A stretch of 19,303 nt of DNA from Spirochaetaceae bacterium (GTDB taxonomy: Bacteria; Spirochaetota; Spirochaetia; SZUA-6; Fen-1364), in the NCBI GenBank assembly GCA_003170115.1, contig PMZS01000078.1:1-19303 (forward strand). The letters run 5' to 3'. Position numbers and translations under genes: made by a program. This document shows positions 1 through 6,467 of the stretch, piece by piece; position 1 is the stretch's first letter; every line of letters starts with the position of its first letter. The notes beneath the pieces were generated by a model that was not told the origin of the DNA, did no database searches, and saw nothing but the letters and a program-made list of their open reading frames with translations.

Positions 1-74
1 ACAGCTAGTTTTTCGAGGTTCCCAATAGATTGCAATGAGTTGCAGAGAGACACGCGCCGAGACGGATCGGACCC

Positions 75-119
75 GTTTTCCTAAACCGTAGGTCGGATGT
101 TCGAGTCATCTCTGGGGCA
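75..119 (+). repeat. 3' half of tRNA-Arg(CCU)-like sequence, direct repeat copy 1 (candidate att site)
   Basis: The 45 bases can be read as the second half of a tRNA. They contain a loop TTCCTAA with anticodon CCT, the 3' anticodon strand ACCGT, a five-base variable loop, a T-stem GGATG/CATCT around TTCGAGT, the acceptor strand CTGGGGC and discriminator A. The 5' half is missing, and the bases before the loop do not pair with ACCGT. A copy with two mismatches lies at 2683-2727, exactly 2608 bases away. Tyrosine recombinases often use the anticodon loop to 3' end of tRNA genes as the attachment core, so this is inferred to be an attachment-site remnant. An open frame (codons 1-84, ending ELQRD...DPFS, stop inside the core) is also shared in part with copy 2. 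Confidence 0.65.
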
Positions 120-552
120 AATGTAACCACCGGCTGCAAAAAGAATTGCATACTTGAGCGCCGGAAGATCGCATGCGCTATCAGATAAAAGATGTGAGAA
201 ACTGGAGCAATAGGGCGACGGCTTCTACGGTTTCCCAAAACCGTAGCGCCTCATTCTGTAAGTCCGCGCCCGCCGGCCAGCGTCTCAGGATACCGTCGAT
301 CGATCCGTCTCGGTCAAGGAAGCCCGCTCCACTTGGGCCCGACCGCATGCAAAGGTGAGGAAGCTGACCCCTTGCAAAATGCCCGCTACGGTTCGCGGAT
401 GCTTTCTTCGCCGCCACAACTGATCTCCCCAGCGCCCGCACGTCCCCGTCCGAATCGACGAGCACCTTGCAGCCGCTCCGGACGCAGGATGTGACAACGG
501 ACGCAAGATGTGGCCTTGCAGCAAAGGGCTGTCTTCGCTATCCTTGTTTGAC
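120..552. other. Intergenic stretch with repeat motif and hairpin, no convincing gene
   Basis: No open frame here has a recognisable product. The segment at 179-204 (TATCAGATAAAAGATGTGAG, then AAACTG) recurs in variant form at 2515-2540 and 2787-2813. A 9-bp perfect hairpin (CTACGGTTT at 225-233, AAACCGTAG at 238-246) follows. Its right arm repeats the AAACCGTAG found inside both tRNA-like copies. A weak promoter-like pair (TTGCAG at 516-521, TATCCT at 539-544, 17-base spacer) precedes the preferred HicB start. Confidence 0.5.
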
Positions 553-804
553 ATGACCAAGGGATCTGGCGAGTACTCCATCCGGCTGACCGTCGAAGCG
601 CTTCCTGAAGGCCAGTTCCTGGCCACTTCGGATGACCTCCCAGGACTGGTCGCCCAAGGGAGAACGGTGGCCGAAACAGTGGACATCGCCCGCGATGTGG
701 CACGCAAGCTACTTGACTCCTACGTTGAACATGGAGATCCGCTTCCCGCCGGCTTGCATCCCATCACCACCCGCATTGAGCTCAACGTCGCTGTCGGGAC
801 CTGA
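553..804 (+). CDS. hicB: HicB-family antitoxin
   Basis: This encodes an 83-residue protein of the HicB/UPF0150 partial RNase H-like fold, the antitoxin that neutralises the HicA mRNA interferase. The pattern is typical: an N-terminal strand (SIRLTVEAL), the turn PEGQFLATSDDLPGLVAQG, then a helix with T-x-x-E and a hydrophobic tail. The order antitoxin then toxin, with stop and start overlapping in TGATG, supports the pairing. An earlier in-frame ATG at 508 adds 15 residues unlike the family, so the ATG at 553 is preferred. No clear Shine-Dalgarno site precedes it. No extra C-terminal ribbon-helix-helix or HTH domain is visible, so this copy may bind DNA poorly or rely on the complex for autoregulation. 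It lies between the two tRNA-like repeats, consistent with cargo of a former integrative element. Confidence 0.85.
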   Translation: MTKGSGEYSIRLTVEALPEGQFLATSDDLPGLVAQGRTVAETVDIARDVARKLLDSYVEHGDPLPAGLHPITTRIELNVAVGT

Positions 805-1031
805 TGGGCCAGCTCTCGGGATTCCGCTGCCGAGAAGTGGTACGGCGCCTACGAGAGCTCGGGTTCTCATTTGACCGCCACGCGAAGGGAAGCCACGAGA
901 TCTGGTGGAATCCGGCAACTCGGCGGCGGACGACAGTTCCAAATCACCCCGGCGATATACCCGAGGGTACGCTGCGAGCCATCCTGAAACAGGCGGGCAT
1001 TTCTCCAGAGGATTTCGTGCGAATCACGTAG
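804..1031 (+). CDS. hicA: HicA-family mRNA interferase toxin
   Basis: This encodes a 75-residue toxin with a double-stranded-RNA-binding-like fold that cleaves mRNA when freed from HicB. The sequence shows the family pattern: RCREVVRRLRELGFSFDR, then the catalytic histidine in KGSHEIWWNP (His31), the basic strand TRRRTTVPNHPGDIPEGTL, and the terminal helix RAILKQAGISPEDF. The length is normal and all expected elements are present, so the toxin looks intact. The ATG overlaps the hicB stop codon by one base (TGATG), implying translational coupling and a single transcript. After it, about 300 bases carry no convincing gene. Confidence 0.9.
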   Translation: MGQLSGFRCREVVRRLRELGFSFDRHAKGSHEIWWNPATRRRTTVPNHPGDIPEGTLRAILKQAGISPEDFVRIT

Positions 1032-1301
1032 ACAAATTTTCCTCACCCAAACTGGCACAGCATTATGCGGGAAGGCGGTTGAGACCCATCGCCCACTTGG
1101 AATCCATCATGTCTTGTGACCAGGGTCGTCACTTTTTGTGACCCACCTTTGCCGACTCAATTCCAATAACCTCTCAAAGCTCTCTTGTCAAGAATGATGA
1201 TGATTTCCCTATCACGATCTGCCCTCCTTTCTCGCTCCTCAGTTTCGCTTGTTCCGCATGGTCTTGCGCCTTGGCGATGCCAGCTGCCTGAGGAACAGGT
1301 A
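1032..1301. other. Intergenic stretch between the two TA modules
   Basis: I see no supportable gene here. A minus-strand frame across the stretch gives a charged peptide that I do not recognise. The right edge leads directly into the phd promoter at 1302-1330. Confidence 0.4.
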
Positions 1302-1330
1302 TTGACAGTGCTCATTGAGAAGGCTATTAT
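1302..1330 (+). promoter_or_regulatory. Sigma-70-like promoter of the phd-vapC module
   Basis: A consensus TTGACA (1302-1307) is followed after exactly 17 bases by TATTAT (1325-1330). Transcription would start about seven bases downstream, at 1337-1338. That is the A of the antitoxin ATG, so the transcript should be leaderless or nearly so. Confidence 0.75.
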
Positions 1331-1336
1331 GGCTTT

Positions 1337-1636
1337 ATGAAAAGAGCTACCATAACCGAAACGAAGAACGGCCTCAGCCGATTGCTCGACGAGGTTCGGC
1401 GAGGAGAGACGATCCTGATCACGGAGCGAAAAGTGCCCGTTGCACGGATCGAGCCGGTGCGCGGGTCTCCGGGGACGAAGGACGACCGTCTCGCCGTGTT
1501 GATCGGCGAGGGGATCGTTTCTCCGCCGGAGCGCACCCTCGACGTGGCCGCGCTCCGTGCGGAGCCTCTTCCGCAGCTGGTGAGAGCCGACAGCGCGGTG
1601 AAAGCGCTTCTGGCCGACCGCGAGGACTCCCCGTGA
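1337..1636 (+). CDS. Phd/YefM-family antitoxin
   Basis: This encodes a 99-residue protein that begins with the typical Phd/YefM N-terminus: MKRATITETKNGLSRLLDEV, then RRGETILITERKVPVARIEPV, where the short helix and strands form the DNA-binding dimer. The C-terminal half (ERTLDVAALRAEPLPQLVRA) is the less conserved region expected to wrap around the toxin. It overlaps the VapC start (GTGA), the usual antitoxin-toxin coupling. The start sits about where transcription should begin, so translation is probably leaderless and no Shine-Dalgarno site is seen at a good distance. The complex would be expected to repress its own promoter. Confidence 0.88.
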   Translation: MKRATITETKNGLSRLLDEVRRGETILITERKVPVARIEPVRGSPGTKDDRLAVLIGEGIVSPPERTLDVAALRAEPLPQLVRADSAVKALLADREDSP

Positions 1637-2052
1637 AGTACTGGGACGCATCCGGCATCGTGCCGCTCCTGGTCGAGGAGGCGTCGACGGCAGACAGGCA
1701 GCGCATCCTGGACGCAGACTCCGTGATCGTCACGTGGTGGGCCACCCGGGTCGAGTGCGCATCGGCCCTCGGCCGACTCCGGCGCGAAGGTTCGCTCGAC
1801 GAGGCAGGCTTCGGGGCCGCGCTTCGCAGGCTCACGATGTACGCCGCCGCGTGGGCGGAGGTGGAGCCTTCTGCGGCCGTTCGACGGACCGCGCTCCGCC
1901 TGCTGCGGGTTCACCCCCTCCGCGCGGCCGACGCCCTGCAACTCGCCGCCGCGCTCGCCGCCGCGCACGGCGACCCCTCCACGCTCGCGTTCATCTCCGG
2001 AGACGCCCGCCTGTCGGCCGCCGCCGACATCGAGGGCTTCCCGGTCACGTAA
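1633..2052 (+). CDS. VapC-like PIN-domain ribonuclease toxin
   Basis: This encodes a 139-residue PIN-domain protein reading MKYWDASGIVPLLVEEAS at the start and RAADALQLAAALAAAHG...AFISGDARLSAAADIEGFPV at the end. The acidic metal-binding residues are present: Asp5 in YWDAS, Glu41 in VECAS, Asp100 in RAADALQL and Asp124 in SGDARL. It is therefore likely an active Mg-dependent RNase, held in check by the preceding Phd-type antitoxin. It starts with GTG inside the antitoxin stop (GTGA, 4-base overlap). VapC toxins are often paired with Phd/VapB-like antitoxins, so the assignment is firm, though the RNA target is unknown. Its base composition is distinctly GC-richer than the flanking repeats. Confidence 0.88.
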   Translation: MKYWDASGIVPLLVEEASTADRQRILDADSVIVTWWATRVECASALGRLRREGSLDEAGFGAALRRLTMYAAAWAEVEPSAAVRRTALRLLRVHPLRAADALQLAAALAAAHGDPSTLAFISGDARLSAAADIEGFPVT

Positions 2053-2116
2053 GCCCCTGCGGCCTGGCGGCTGCAGGGCTGTCCAGGCCGCGCTCCCTCG
2101 GCAGCTTGGCGAGTCG

Positions 2117-2270
2117 TTTATCGAGATCATCGTGAGCTACGGCCCCATCGGGACTGGCAAGGGCTGTGGCATCCACTTCGCGCTCGCCGACTTGCGCGGT
2201 ACCGGGCGACTCGACATCTCGCCCCGGGTAAAGACGGCCTGGCGCTGTTCTTCAGCGAGGGGGAGGAACC
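2117..2270 (+). pseudogene. C-terminal remnant of an FG-GAP/VCBS-repeat protein, frameshifted
   Basis: From 2117 the frame reads FIEIIVSYGPIGTGKGCG, IHFALADLRGTGRLDI. This is the Asp-rich FG-GAP/VCBS blade seen at the ends of large exported repeat proteins. After the codons GAC ATC (about 2218) the frame breaks, and the expected continuation (V)APGKDGLALFFSEGEE is found one frame over. Restoring one base between ATC and TCG gives DIVAPGKDGLALFF. No start codon, signal peptide or upstream repeats are present, so it is a decayed fragment rather than a gene. Such proteins are common in soil and planctomycete/acidobacterial-type genomes. The fragment probably arrived or was trapped with the surrounding mobile DNA. 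Confidence 0.6.
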
Positions 2271-2682
2271 GGGCTCGCCGAATTACGGGCAACTGGATCG
2301 CGCCTCCCGTCGTCGCAGCGCCCTCGATGACCCTGGCGAGGGCCGTCTACGGGACTTTGGCGTGCTGGTGGAGCGCGCCTTGACGCGAAATGCGGGCCGG
2401 GGACGGCGTCGTCAGGCGTATCAGCAGCGCAAGCGAAGCGAATCGGGTCCACAGGGAAGACTGGCGCTGCAACGGAGGACCTGATGTCAGATGGACAACG
2501 TTTGGCCGACTAAAGTGTGAGATAAAAGATATGAGAAAAAAGCGCAGATTGTTGCGAATAGATGCAGGTCAATGCAAGCTGACCAACTTCGCGGCAGATT
2601 CTGATTGACGCAGCTCCTTGCAGGGACTTACAATAATCGGCAGTGAGTTGCAGAGAGACGCGGGCTCGATCGGCACCGACTC
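2271..2682. other. Non-coding stretch with a third copy of the repeat motif
   Basis: No recognisable product was found in any frame. The segment at 2515-2540 (GTGAGATAAAAGATATGAG) is a degenerate third version of the motif at 179-204 and 2787-2813. Just before the tRNA-like copy 2 the frame ELQRDAGSIGTDSFS-stop (2645-2692) parallels ELQRDTRRDGSDPFS-stop at 37-84. The repeated unit therefore extends upstream of the tRNA-like core. Confidence 0.45.
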
Positions 2683-2727
2683 GTTTTCCTAAACCGTAGG
2701 TCAGATGTTCGAGTCATCCCTGGGGCA
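2683..2727 (+). repeat. 3' half of tRNA-Arg(CCU)-like sequence, direct repeat copy 2
   Basis: This copy is identical to 75-119 except for two bases in and beside the T-stem (AGATG/CATCC instead of GGATG/CATCT). It carries the same CCT-containing loop, variable loop, TTCGAGT loop and CTGGGGCA end. The 5' half of the tRNA is again absent. Together with copy 1 it brackets about 2.6 kb containing both toxin-antitoxin modules. Confidence 0.65.
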
Positions 2728-2853
2728 TTTGTAATTCCTATCTAGACAAAAAGTTGCGTTATCAGACAATGGAAAGAACCACGCGCCTGTCAGATACAAG
2801 ATGTCAGAAACTGCATCCGTCGGACGACACTTTCCGACGGTTCCCAAGACCGT

Positions 2854-3021
2854 TTGAACGCAGTCGAAGACCAACATCTTCCGAGGCTGAAGCAGGCAGG
2901 CCTCACCGCGGAGCAGCTCACGCTGGTCTGCGCATTCCCGCCCCTGACCTTTCCTTTGGTCGATGTCATCCCCGTGCGACTCACGCGTCGCCGTTGGACT
3001 TGCGGACGATGGCGGCAGTAA
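2854..3021 (+). CDS. Possible small ORF upstream of the transposase
   Basis: A TTG-started frame of 55 codons reads LNAVEDQHLPRLKQAGL followed by TAEQLTLVCAFPPLTFPLVD. It has protein-like amphipathic character, unlike the arginine-rich shadow frames around it. It has no good ribosome site and I recognise no family. It may be a leader ORF of the insertion sequence or a chance frame. Confidence 0.2.
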   Translation: MNAVEDQHLPRLKQAGLTAEQLTLVCAFPPLTFPLVDVIPVRLTRRRWTCGRWRQ

Positions 3022-3054
3022 CACAGCGCGTACCGTTGGGCCGTCTATCCATAC

Positions 3055-4435
3055 GTGGCAGACCAACTCGCGCTGGCCTTGGACGCGACAGCCCCGGGCA
3101 CGTATCGCCCGCGGGGCACAAGCTCGCTACAGAGGCTTTTCCACGCCCATTTCCCCGAGTTGCTTGCTCGATACAACCCCGAGTTCGCCGCACGGCTGGG
3201 CAAGTACCGGCTGGGACGCATCGCGAACGCCGTTGAACGGTTCCTGGAATGCGGGGACTACACCAAGGGCATCGCCAGGATCAAGTGCACGAACACCGAG
3301 TGCACGTCAGAATACTTCCGCCCGTTCAGCTGCAAGGTATTCCATTTGTGCCCCTCATGCTCGCAGAAGCGAACCCTGCTGTTCGGCGAGTACATAAACG
3401 AGCGGCTCCTGCTGCGCCTCCCTCACCGCCAGATCGTCTTCACTTTTCCCAAGGTGCTCCGAGTATTCTTCCGCCAGATCACCGCCTCGTCGGCGATGTA
3501 AGCAGGCTCGTCTACCGCATGATGCAGGGCGTCTACAGCGCGGCCGCGGGCAGGAAGATCCAGGGCGCTGCCGTGATCGCCTACGCCTCTGCGGGAGACT
3601 TCGTGCGGTTCAATCCCCACCTCCACGGCATCGTCCTTGAGGGCGGTTTCGATCAGAAAGGGCGATTCGTGCACCTACCCCAGGGCGGCAGCCGCGCTTG
3701 CGCGGCGGGAGCCCCTCCCTGGACTTGCCACGACTGGCACAGTACTTCCGCGCCTCCATGGTCGCCTTCTTCCTCAGGCGCTCGCTCATCAACGAGCGCC
3801 TGGCAAAGAGCATGCTGGGCTGGACCCACAGCGGCTTCAGCCTGGATATGTCGGTGAAGATACCCGCTTCCTCCTCCCGAGCCCGTGAGGCTCTTGCCCA
3901 GTACATCACACGCCCGCCGGTCTCTCTCAGCAAGATGCTGGTGGAAGAACACGAGGCCAGCGTCCTGTGCCGCTCGGAGTACAATCCGTACATCAAGACA
4001 AACGCCCGGTTGTTCCCCGCCCTGGAGTTCCTCGTCCAACTCCTGCAGCACCTGCCCGATGCGCGCGCCCACCTGGTGCGCCGTTACGGGTTGTACTCTT
4101 CGCGTTCCCGCGGGACCTGGTCGCGCAAGCCCTGGTTGGTGCGCCTGGCCCCCGAGGGATGGCTGCAGCAGCACCACCAGCAGCCTCCCCCGCCTGTGCG
4201 AACGGTTCTTCAGAATAGTGCCGAGCCGTCCGTCTCCACTCGGGAATCGCGTTCTGCATGGGCGCGGCTGCTGGCCAAGGTCTACGAGGTGGACGCGCTT
4301 CGCTGCAACCGCTGCGGCTCCCCCATGAAGGTGCTTGCCGTTGTCACCGATCCCCCTGAGGTCCAAAGGATCCTCCTGCACCTGACCAAGACCGGCGCTG
4401 CCCCTCCAGGCCTGGAAGTTTCCTCTCTGCGCTGA
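3055..4435 (+). pseudogene. IS91-family transposase (HUH/Y1 type), broken by two frameshifts
   Basis: Three successive frames spell one transposase. From GTG 3055: ADQLALALDA, GTYRPRG, then a zinc-binding domain with Cys pairs (IKCTNTEC, FSCKVFHLCPSCSQKR). Around 3475-3480 the frame drops by one base and continues DHRLVGDVSRLVYRMMQGVY, through the HUH-type motif FNPHLHGIVLEGG. Around 3690-3712 it shifts again to SLDLPRLAQYF, through the candidate catalytic tyrosine in ALAQYITRPPVS, and ends with a Cys-x2-Cys (LRCNRCGSPMKVL). Each break is equivalent to losing one base. The intact protein would be about 460 residues, near full length for this family, which nicks single-stranded DNA and transposes by rolling circle. 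Sequencing error is possible, but two independent breaks make decay more likely. Confidence 0.85.
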
Positions 4436-4663
4436 CCAGCCTCACCCCGCCGTGCACATCGTGGCAGATCCCTGTCCCCGACGCAGGCCAAACGACCGGC
4501 AGCGCGGCATCGCCGAGGAGCATCGCCCCGCGCCGTAGCCGATTCTACCCCTGCGGCGATGTGCAGGGCACCCCCGGCCTCCCCGCGTTGCTGCCCGAGC
4601 ACAAAAGGAACCGCTGTGCCTCCAAATTCCCCGCTGCCGTGCGCGAAGGTCCCATAATCGCTA
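4436..4663. other. Right-end tail of the IS91 element
   Basis: No gene is seen between the transposase stop and the VIT gene fragment. The stretch is C-rich and contains loosely palindromic segments (for example GCATCGCCG at 4508 and CGGCGATGTGC at 4553), as expected for an IS91 end. I could not fix the exact terminus. Confidence 0.4.
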
Positions 4664-4840
4664 CTACCATTCGTGGTGATAGGAGACCGAAAGGGGCGCA
4701 AGGCTGAAATGCCCCGTCATCACACGCGGGGGATTGTCGATGATAATGAGACCGTCCGCCCTGCAGAGCGCCGGCAGGATCATCGCTGCCAGCGCCGCCG
4801 CACACAGGACCACACGCCGCCCTACGCCGAGACTGCTCAT
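4664..4840 (-). pseudogene. N-terminal fragment of a VIT-domain exported protein, truncated by the IS
   Basis: The minus-strand frame reads MSSLGVGRRVVLCAAALAAM, continuing to ILPALCRA, a clear Sec signal peptide with cleavage near residue 28. It then gives DGLIIIDNPPRVMTGHFSLA followed by PLSVSYHH. This matches the opening of vault/inter-alpha-trypsin (VIT) domain proteins, in which a short proline-rich strand precedes the beta-sandwich. Homology stops after YHH, two codons before a stop codon, exactly where insertion-sequence DNA begins, so the remaining several hundred residues are missing. The start is fixed by GAGGAGGTG five bases before the ATG. VIT proteins are usually large surface or periplasmic proteins, often paired with a von Willebrand A domain. 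The rest may lie beyond the left edge or be lost. Confidence 0.65.
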
Positions 4841-5112
4841 ATGCACCTCCTCACTGTTCATGCGACGAGCATGGCGCGCAGGCTTCTCGCGGTTGTCAGG
4901 GAGACGGAAAACGTGTGTAAGAAAAGTGCAAAAGCGTGGTGTGCGCCCTCCATCTGGACTGAGGCCTGAGTCGGGGCATCCGCCCCCGCATGACAGAGCT
5001 TGATTGCACGCCGCGCCCGGCGGATACCGGCGGCACGCTGACCAGCGTCATGCCCGCCGCGGCGGAGCCCCGGGCGCGAGTGTGTCAATCAGCAGCAAGG
5101 AAGGAGCTTCCC

Positions 5113-6360
5113 GTGATCAGGCACCGGGGCGTGCTGACAGGATCATCGTACCTTTCCATGTTCTTTCTCGGAGTCGGCACAGCCGTGATCGGAGCCGCCT
5201 CGGGGAGCATCGGCCATACCCCCTACCAGACCGGGCTCCTGATCTCGGTTCAGAACGTGGGCTTCATCATCTCCATGCTCGTCTCGGCCGCTTGTGCCGA
5301 CACCTCGGACAGGGCACTCCTGATGGCCGCGGCAAGCCTCCTCCTTTCGATATCATTCGCGCTGTACTACCTCTGGCCGGACTACGCGCTGAACCTCGTG
5401 ATCATGCTGTTCAGTGGCGGAGGGATCGGCGCCTATGAGGGAGTGGCTGATGCCATGCTCCTCGGGATCCACAACCGGAGCCAGGGCCTGCACATCAGCG
5501 TGAACCATTTCTTCGTGACCTTCGGGGCGATGGGCATCACGCTCTACCTCATCTTCCTGCAGATGGACTGGCGCCGCTCGATGGTCCGGTCCGCGATCCT
5601 CGTGCTGGCTCTCGCCATCCTGTTCCTCTTCTCGAGCGCGGGCCGCGGAGGATCAGAGGCGCTTCCCCTGCGGCAGCGGGCGCGGTTACTCAGGACCCAG
5701 GGAGTACTTGCGCTCTTCTTCCTCCTCGCAACCTTCGGCATCGGCGCCGAGCTGGGCCTCACCGGGCTTCTGCCGGGGTTCCTGCGGGATGGGCGGGGCT
5801 ACGACCTCGTCAGCTCGAACATCGGCCTGGTGCTGTTCCTATGAGGGGTGACTGCCGGTTGCGTTCTCCTCGGTCTACTGACGGGAAGGGTTCCGCTGCT
5901 GATCATGATCCGGTGGCTTTTTGGCGTCGCGGCAGCCTGCTCGTCCGTGCTTTTCTTCACTGAGCTTCCACGAGCCTGGACCTTTGTCGCGCTCGTTCTC
6001 ACCGGCGCAGGCGTGTCCTCCCTTCTGCCGCTGCTCACTACGCTGACGTGGACCATGTACCGGGACATGTCGGGCACGGCGCTCGGCATCGTGAAGCTCG
6101 CGGTGCCCATTGGCGGCATCGTGGCTCCCTTCATCGTGTCAGTTCTTTCCCGGTGGGCGTCGTTCCACCTGGCTCTCGGATTCTTCCCCTTGCTTGCCGC
6201 AGCGGGCTTCATCGTCCTCACGGCGACGGGGGGAAAAATCCTCCGGGCTGGAATCAAAGCGCGCCAGGGGGGCATAGGAGCGGGTTCTAGGTGGGACGAA
6301 GCTCCACGAATGTCCAAAAATTGTCATCACGGGTACTATTTATGGCTCAGCGTGACTTGA
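5113..6360 (+). pseudogene. MFS transporter interrupted by an in-frame TGA
   Basis: The GTG at 5113 follows AAGGAG by six bases, so it is preferred to the longer frame from 4990. The first part (243 codons) has membrane segments and MFS sugar-porter features: SYLSMFFLGVGTAVIGAASG, TGLLISVQNVGFIISMLVSA, GIGAYEGVADAMLLGIHNRS and VNHFFVTFGAMGI. Its frame is closed by TGA at 5842-5844. The same frame continues at once as GVTAGCVLLGLLTGR and further membrane helices (TALGIVKLAVPIGGIVAPFI) to a stop at 6358. Joined, the two parts make a normal 12-helix permease of about 415 residues. Replacing TGA by TGG would give LVLFLWGVTAG. It is therefore a nonsense-mutated gene or a sequencing error. The substrate is probably a sugar, judging by neighbours. 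Other genes here use TGA as a normal stop, so recoding is not favoured. Confidence 0.8.
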
Positions 6361-6385
6361 CATTGGCATCACCGCTAACTATAGT
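6357..6385 (+). promoter_or_regulatory. Sigma-70-like promoter upstream of the second MFS gene
   Basis: A perfect TTGACA (6357-6362) overlaps the stop codon of the preceding broken gene. After 17 bases it is followed by TATAGT (6380-6385). Transcription would begin near 6392, leaving a leader of about 75 bases before the ATG at 6468. Confidence 0.75.
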
Positions 6386-6467
6386 GGATTGATCTTGAAA
6401 GCTGTCGGAGGGTGAGGGGGCATCGGTTGCGAGAGCGCCCGCCCCCCACACGTCAAGTGAGACACCA

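Larger units (their letters stand above)
2728..4671 (+). mobile_element. Degenerate IS91-family insertion sequence (boundaries approximate)
   Basis: The element is defined by its broken IS91-type transposase at 3055-4435. Its right side stops close to 4664-4672, where the coding homology of the VIT-domain gene fragment begins. Its left end is less certain. It lies somewhere between the tRNA-like copy 2 and about 2850, possibly at the TGTCAGATACAAGATGTCAG motif (2788-2807). IS91 elements move by rolling-circle, one-ended transposition and leave no target duplication, so none is expected. Both transposase frameshifts suggest the copy is inactive unless supplied in trans. Confidence 0.65.

Noticed and set aside
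75..119. A complete tRNA-Arg gene
   Set aside because: Only the 3' half is present. The bases before the loop do not form the anticodon stem and no D-arm or matching 5' acceptor (GCCCCAG) precedes either copy.
181..465. Minus-strand 94-codon frame left of HicBA
   Set aside because: It spans the repeat motif and hairpin, has no ribosome site and no recognisable family.
548..576. TTGACA at 548-553 as a hicBA promoter
   Set aside because: No -10 element lies at a proper spacing, and it would start transcription inside hicB.
1327..2130. Minus-strand 267-codon frame opposite Phd-VapC
   Set aside because: It is an arginine-rich shadow of GC-rich DNA with no domain; Phd and VapC motifs are clear on the plus strand.
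5842..5844. TGA read as tryptophan (alternative code or selenocysteine)
   Set aside because: Several intact genes here end with TGA (hicB, phd-type antitoxin, oxidoreductases), and no recoding hairpin is obvious. A nonsense mutation or sequencing error is simpler.
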